Source: CAZOWW01 sp964583765 | GTDB lineage: Bacteria > Actinomycetota > Actinomycetes > Actinomycetales > Kineosporiaceae | DNA: 51,687 nt | Reading direction: 5' to 3' | Assembly (NCBI GenBank): GCA_964583765.1 | Contig: CAZOWW010000023.1 | Coordinates: 1 to 51,687, forward strand | Part shown: one piece after another, positions 49,225 to 51,687 of the stretch | Layout of the letters: each line of letters starts with the position of its first letter | How positions within the stretch are numbered: position 1 is the first letter of the stretch | Translations under genes and position numbers: made by a program | Notes under the pieces: generated by a model | What the model saw: the letters and a program-made list of their open reading frames with translations, nothing else | Told to the model about the DNA's origin: nothing | Databases searched by the model: none

Positions 49225-49263
49225 TTGACAGCAGATTGACTGGCATGTCATCGATTTTGTGAC
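49225..49263. promoter_or_regulatory. Operator-like element A (four TGTCA/TGAC half-sites)
   Basis: Half-sites are TTGACA (49225), TTGACT and TGTCA within TTGACTGGCATGTCA (49236-49250), and GTGAC (49259-49263). The stretch TTGACTGGC-TGTCA, then 8 bases, then GTGAC recurs with one extra spacer base in element B upstream of the peptide gene. A TACAGT that could serve as a plus-strand -10 box follows at 49264. Confidence 0.65.
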
Positions 49264-49375
49264 TACAGTGGGCATGCGTTCACGGGGAGCCTCCGCTCCT
49301 GGCCGCGAGGGTTCCTCAGGGACGCACTTCGATGTGGGCGGGGAGGTGTCGGGCCATCATCTCCCCGCCCACATC
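49264..49375 (+). ncRNA. Candidate short transcript between element A and a terminator
   Basis: A possible promoter (TACAGT at 49264-49269) and a 15-bp terminator-like hairpin at 49331-49375 bracket about 100 bases. A 38-codon frame starting at 49274 is present, but its third positions are clearly less GC-rich than true genes here and it has no ribosome-binding site. An RNA is therefore a better guess than a protein. Expression is unproven. Confidence 0.25.
49331..49375. terminator. 15-bp perfect hairpin after the peptide gene
   Basis: GATGTGGGCGGGGAG (49331-49345) pairs perfectly with CTCCCCGCCCACATC (49361-49375) around a 15-base loop. It starts 36 bases after the minus-strand stop of the peptide gene and could also end a plus-strand transcript. 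Confidence 0.75.
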
Positions 49376-49410
49376 ACCAGGTATGGCTAGTGAGTGTGAC
49401 TATCAGGTTG

Positions 49411-49554
49411 TCACCACGCGCCCTTGCAGCAGGCCATCAAGATCACATTATTGGTGCTCTGGGCGGAGGCACCCGCCGAAGCAGCACCAGTAGTGATGGC
49501 AAGAACCACGGAGGCGAGCAGCGCAACGAGGACGCGGAGGGAGATGCGGGACAT
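49411..49554 (-). CDS. Secreted small peptide precursor, candidate signalling pheromone
   Basis: This gene encodes 47 residues. The N-terminus is MSRISLRVLVALLASVVLAI, a basic start and hydrophobic core, followed by TTGAASAGASA and a signal-peptidase-I-like cleavage site. The predicted mature peptide is QSTNNVILMACCKGAW, with vicinal cysteines and a C-terminal Trp. AGAGGAG lies about 6 bases before the ATG, which is a strong reason to accept the gene. It is divergent from an HTH-TPR regulator 297 bases away and flanked by two copies of the same operator-like element. The arrangement recalls RRNPP propeptide-receptor pairs. It could also be a bacteriocin-like or structural peptide; no modification or transport gene is present in the window. 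Confidence 0.7.
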   Translation of the reverse strand: MSRISLRVLVALLASVVLAITTGAASAGASAQSTNNVILMACCKGAW

Positions 49555-49564
49555 GCCGACTCCT

Positions 49565-49605
49565 CTGTCAGACGGGCTTGACTGGCTGTCAGCACGAATC
49601 GTGAC
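49565..49605. promoter_or_regulatory. Operator-like element B in the peptide-gene leader
   Basis: Half-sites are CTGTCA (49565), TTGACT and TGTCA within TTGACTGGCTGTCA (49578-49591), and GTGAC (49601-49605). Apart from one base missing in the centre, the core matches element A. It starts next to the ribosome-binding site of the peptide gene and lies within its promoter or leader region. Confidence 0.65.
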
Positions 49606-49643
49606 AGAGGCGAAGGAGGTTCGGCATCCGGCACTACGAAATG

Positions 49644-49659
49644 TGCTCTTGCGAGCACT
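49644..49659. promoter_or_regulatory. GTGCTC/GAGCAC hairpin in the divergent region
   Basis: GTGCTC and GAGCAC form a perfect 6-bp stem around TTGC, which is a stable GCAA tetraloop when read on the minus strand. It lies between element B and the regulator gene and could be an operator half or a 5'-UTR structure of the peptide transcript. Confidence 0.4.
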
Positions 49660-49685
49660 CTCCGTGTATTCCCTGAGTCGCCTGG

Positions 49686-49714
49686 TTCGCTCCGTTTCCA
49701 TACCCCGTAATACT
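49686..49714 (+). promoter_or_regulatory. Possible promoter of the HTH-TPR regulator
   Basis: TTCGCT (49686-49691) and AATACT (49709-49714) are separated by 17 bases. The match is moderate; it would give a 5' leader of about 130 bases. Confidence 0.3.
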
Positions 49715-49851
49715 GCTCCCCCTCGTGAGAGTGCGGGAGAGGCCCACGGGGTGGCGACAGGACACCTGCCTCCTTCGAGGCAGGCCCTGTGGCGTTCAGG
49801 AGTCGATCCCGTCCGGTTGTGGTTGGCCGGGCATGTCCTCGTGGGGCAGCC

Positions 49852-51270
49852 ATGAGCGGGTTGGGCGAACGGCTGAAGCGATTGCGCTTGGCCGCGGGCA
49901 TGTCCCAGCAGGAGCTGGCCGGGGACGAGTTCTCCGCGAGCTACGTGTCGCTGATCGAGGCCGGCAAACGGCACCCCAGTCCGGAGATCCTCCGGCTGCT
50001 GGCCCGGCGGCTGCACTGCGGCTACGCCGAACTTGAGGGCGGGGCTGCATGTCCGGAACACCGACAGACCGAACTTGATCTTGCTTACGCCAGGCTCGCC
50101 CTCACCCACGGCGAGGCCGCAAGCGCGCGCGACCGGCTCGCTCACGCGCTGGAACGCGACGATCTCGACCCGGTGACCCAGGATGAAATGATCCTGGTCC
50201 TCGCCGAGGCCCACGAACAGACCAATGATCTCGAGGGCGCCGTGCGCGTCCTGCTGCCGGTCTTCGACCGCTGCATGCACGGCGCCAGCCACCTCCCCCT
50301 GGCTGTCGTCAGCATGTTGCTGTCCAGCTACTACCTTGCCGCGGGCGATCTGCATGCCGCCGTCCGAGTGGGCAGTTCCGGACTGGAGGCGGTGGAGGAC
50401 CTCGGCCTCGCCGGTACTACGGAGCATCTGCGCCTCGCGGCCACCTTGATGTGGGTGTACTACGAGCTCGGCGACCTGCTGCACTGCGCCGCATGGGCGG
50501 ACACGCTCATGGAGGTGGCAGCCGCGTCTGAGTCGTCTCAGGGGCAGGCAGCGGTCTTCTGGAACGCCGCCGTCGTGGCCGAGGCCCGCGGGCACATCGA
50601 CGAGGCCCTGCACCTCTGTGACCGGGCCCTCGCCCTGATGACCGAGGAAGGCACCGTCCGCGACCTGCCCCGGTTGCGGGTGGAGATCGCCCTCTACATC
50701 ATGCGCGCCGACCCCGCACGGGCCACCGAGGCGGCCACCATGCTCGACCAGACGCTGTCCGACTTGCAGGACCTCGGCGGTCTCCCCGACATGGCCGACT
50801 GGGAGGTCACTCGCGGACTCGCCCACCTGCTCTGCGGTGACCCCCGCCGGGCCGAGCAGCGTGCCCGCCGCGCGCTCGTCCATCTGGGTAACCACTCGGG
50901 TGTCCCGCTCGCCAAGGCCATGATCCTGCTCGGGGACTCGCTGGCGGGCCAGGACCGGCGCGACGAGGCGGTGACTGCCTACCACGCCGCAGGCTCCGCG
51001 CTCTCCGGGACCGTGGTCTCCCGGCTGACCGCCGCGGTCTGGCGAGAGATCGCCGAACGGTTCGTCCTCGCCGAGGAGCCGGCCGCCGCGCTCGAGGCCT
51101 ACCGCCAGACCGCCGAGGCCGGCGGCATCCGCGCCACGAGCGAGGCCGCCCGGATCGCCTTCGGCCTCAGCGCCCCGTCCGTCCCCTGCCCACCCGAACC
51201 AGTTCCCGTCTCCGGACTCCCTGGGGTCCCCCGCCGCAGGACCGCCCTCGGCAGCGTCCCCATCCAGTAG
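49852..51270 (+). CDS. XRE-family HTH regulator with TPR domain (RRNPP-like)
   Basis: This 472-residue protein has an N-terminal XRE helix-turn-helix (GERLKRLRLAAGMSQQELAG, then SYVSLIEAGKRHPSPEILRLLARRL). About 390 residues of TPR-like helical hairpins follow, such as ARLALTHGEAASARDRLAHAL, VVAEARGHIDEALHLCDRAL and RGLAHLLCGDPRRAEQRARRAL. A short Pro-rich tail ends the protein. The architecture is that of peptide receptors such as PlcR, Rgg and NprR, in which the TPR groove binds a processed peptide. The ATG at 49852 has GTGGGG about 5 bases upstream. The divergent small secreted peptide gene is the obvious ligand candidate, though this is inference. Many actinobacterial HTH-TPR proteins have no known ligand. 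Confidence 0.85.
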   Translation: MSGLGERLKRLRLAAGMSQQELAGDEFSASYVSLIEAGKRHPSPEILRLLARRLHCGYAELEGGAACPEHRQTELDLAYARLALTHGEAASARDRLAHALERDDLDPVTQDEMILVLAEAHEQTNDLEGAVRVLLPVFDRCMHGASHLPLAVVSMLLSSYYLAAGDLHAAVRVGSSGLEAVEDLGLAGTTEHLRLAATLMWVYYELGDLLHCAAWADTLMEVAAASESSQGQAAVFWNAAVVAEARGHIDEALHLCDRALALMTEEGTVRDLPRLRVEIALYIMRADPARATEAATMLDQTLSDLQDLGGLPDMADWEVTRGLAHLLCGDPRRAEQRARRALVHLGNHSGVPLAKAMILLGDSLAGQDRRDEAVTAYHAAGSALSGTVVSRLTAAVWREIAERFVLAEEPAAALEAYRQTAEAGGIRATSEAARIAFGLSAPSVPCPPEPVPVSGLPGVPRRRTALGSVPIQ

Positions 51271-51381
51271 TGACAGGCGCGGACCGGGTGACCCGGTCCG
51301 CGTCCCCGACCTCCCGCCGCCGATCGGCCCACGGCGCGCCCGCCCCGGCGCTCCCCGCGCGCAGACCCCCCTGGAGGACCG

Positions 51382-51687
51382 ATGGTGGACGACCGGTCCA
51401 CGGGAGACCCCGCCCACGGCGCCGGGGTGGCTGATCTCCCCGACTCGTTCGCCCGCAAGCTCGATCGTCTCTTCCGCACGTTCCGCTGCCCCGAGAAGGG
51501 CACGGAATTCAGCTACGACTACGTCGCGGAATCCATCGCGACCGCCGGCGGACCGACGATCTCGGCCAACTACGTCTACATGCTGCGCCGCGGCATCCGG
51601 GACAACCCGACCAAGAAACACCTCGAGGCTCTCGCCGGCTTGTTCGGGGTACCCATCGGGTTCTTGTTCGACATACCGCACAATACT
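51382..51687 (+). CDS. EspR-like HTH protein (partial, runs off the window)
   Basis: The first 102 codons are present. After 20 variable residues the protein reads FARKLDRLFRTFRCPEKG, then an HTH (YDYVAESIATAGG, ISANYVYMLRRGIRDNPTKKHLEALAG, cited as ISANYVYMLRRGIRDNPTKK) and LFGVPIGFLFD. This matches the EspR-type family, nucleoid-associated or locus-specific regulators with an LxRLF start and a YLxxLRxGxRxNPT core. GGAGG lies 5 bases before the ATG. It is 111 bases after the HTH-TPR gene on the same strand and may be part of its unit. Confidence 0.8.
   Translation, partial: MVDDRSTGDPAHGAGVADLPDSFARKLDRLFRTFRCPEKGTEFSYDYVAESIATAGGPTISANYVYMLRRGIRDNPTKKHLEALAGLFGVPIGFLFDIPHNT

Noticed and set aside
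49642..49677. 11-codon cysteine-rich frame MCSCEHSPCIP between element B and the HTH-TPR gene
   Set aside because: AAGGAGG lies about 21 bases upstream, too far for initiation. An AUC start closer by would be exceptional. Kept only as a curiosity.
49555..51681. Long minus-strand frame joining into the 47-residue peptide
   Set aside because: It runs antisense through the HTH-TPR gene. The peptide has its own ATG with AGAGGAG upstream, and a short secreted product is far more coherent.

Overview
The window is GC-rich actinobacterial chromosome, and I see no phage, plasmid or insertion-sequence genes. The lineage call rests on several markers. There is a four-gene conservon (sensor kinase, roadblock protein, DUF742 protein, small GTPase). 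There is a bacterial proteasome activator ending in GQYL and a HelD-type helicase. GTG starts are frequent, and several genes look leaderless, with a TANNNT -10 box 5-8 bases before the start codon. I cannot name the genus.

Layout. 1-420: the end of an unknown gene, two hairpins and a 19-bp tandem repeat. 420-7594 (minus): two membrane GGDEF-EAL cyclic-di-GMP proteins, a VOC protein, and a LacI-type ligand-binding protein without a DNA-binding domain that is translationally coupled to the second cyclic-di-GMP enzyme. 8023-19186: HelD, two membrane-anchored endonuclease/exonuclease/phosphatase paralogues, an ACT protein, a cation/proton antiporter, a family-39 glycosyltransferase, a PH-domain membrane protein, a candidate 50-residue protein and cysteine synthase. 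19466-21398: a flavin disulfide-reductase-like protein without its redox cysteines, divergent from an ArsR-type repressor. 21416-25645 (minus): a cobalamin riboswitch, then the vitamin B12 importer (binding protein, permease, ATPase) and adenosylcobinamide amidohydrolase CbiZ.

25773-28891 (minus): two tandem paralogous sugar-binding lipoproteins with no permease or ATPase beside them. 29198-36276 (minus): the conservon, whose kinase has an unusually long repetitive acidic tail. 36503-42074: a quinone oxidoreductase, then a PadR regulator, ABC ATPase and FtsX-type permease with overlapping stops and starts, led by a large palindromic operator. 42371-48773: Bpa, a lipoprotein, a HAD phosphatase, seryl-tRNA synthetase, a lipid kinase and a secreted protein of unknown function.

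49225-51687 is the most novel part. A 47-residue secreted peptide precursor (mature end ACCKGAW) is divergent from an HTH-TPR regulator of RRNPP-like architecture, followed by an EspR-like HTH protein that runs off the window. Two copies of a four-half-site, TGTCA/TGAC-type sequence flank the peptide gene. This looks like a peptide-signalling module; the functional link is my inference from architecture and context.

All coordinates, starts, repeats and counts were derived by hand. No database search was run, so novelty claims mean only that I do not recognise the arrangement.
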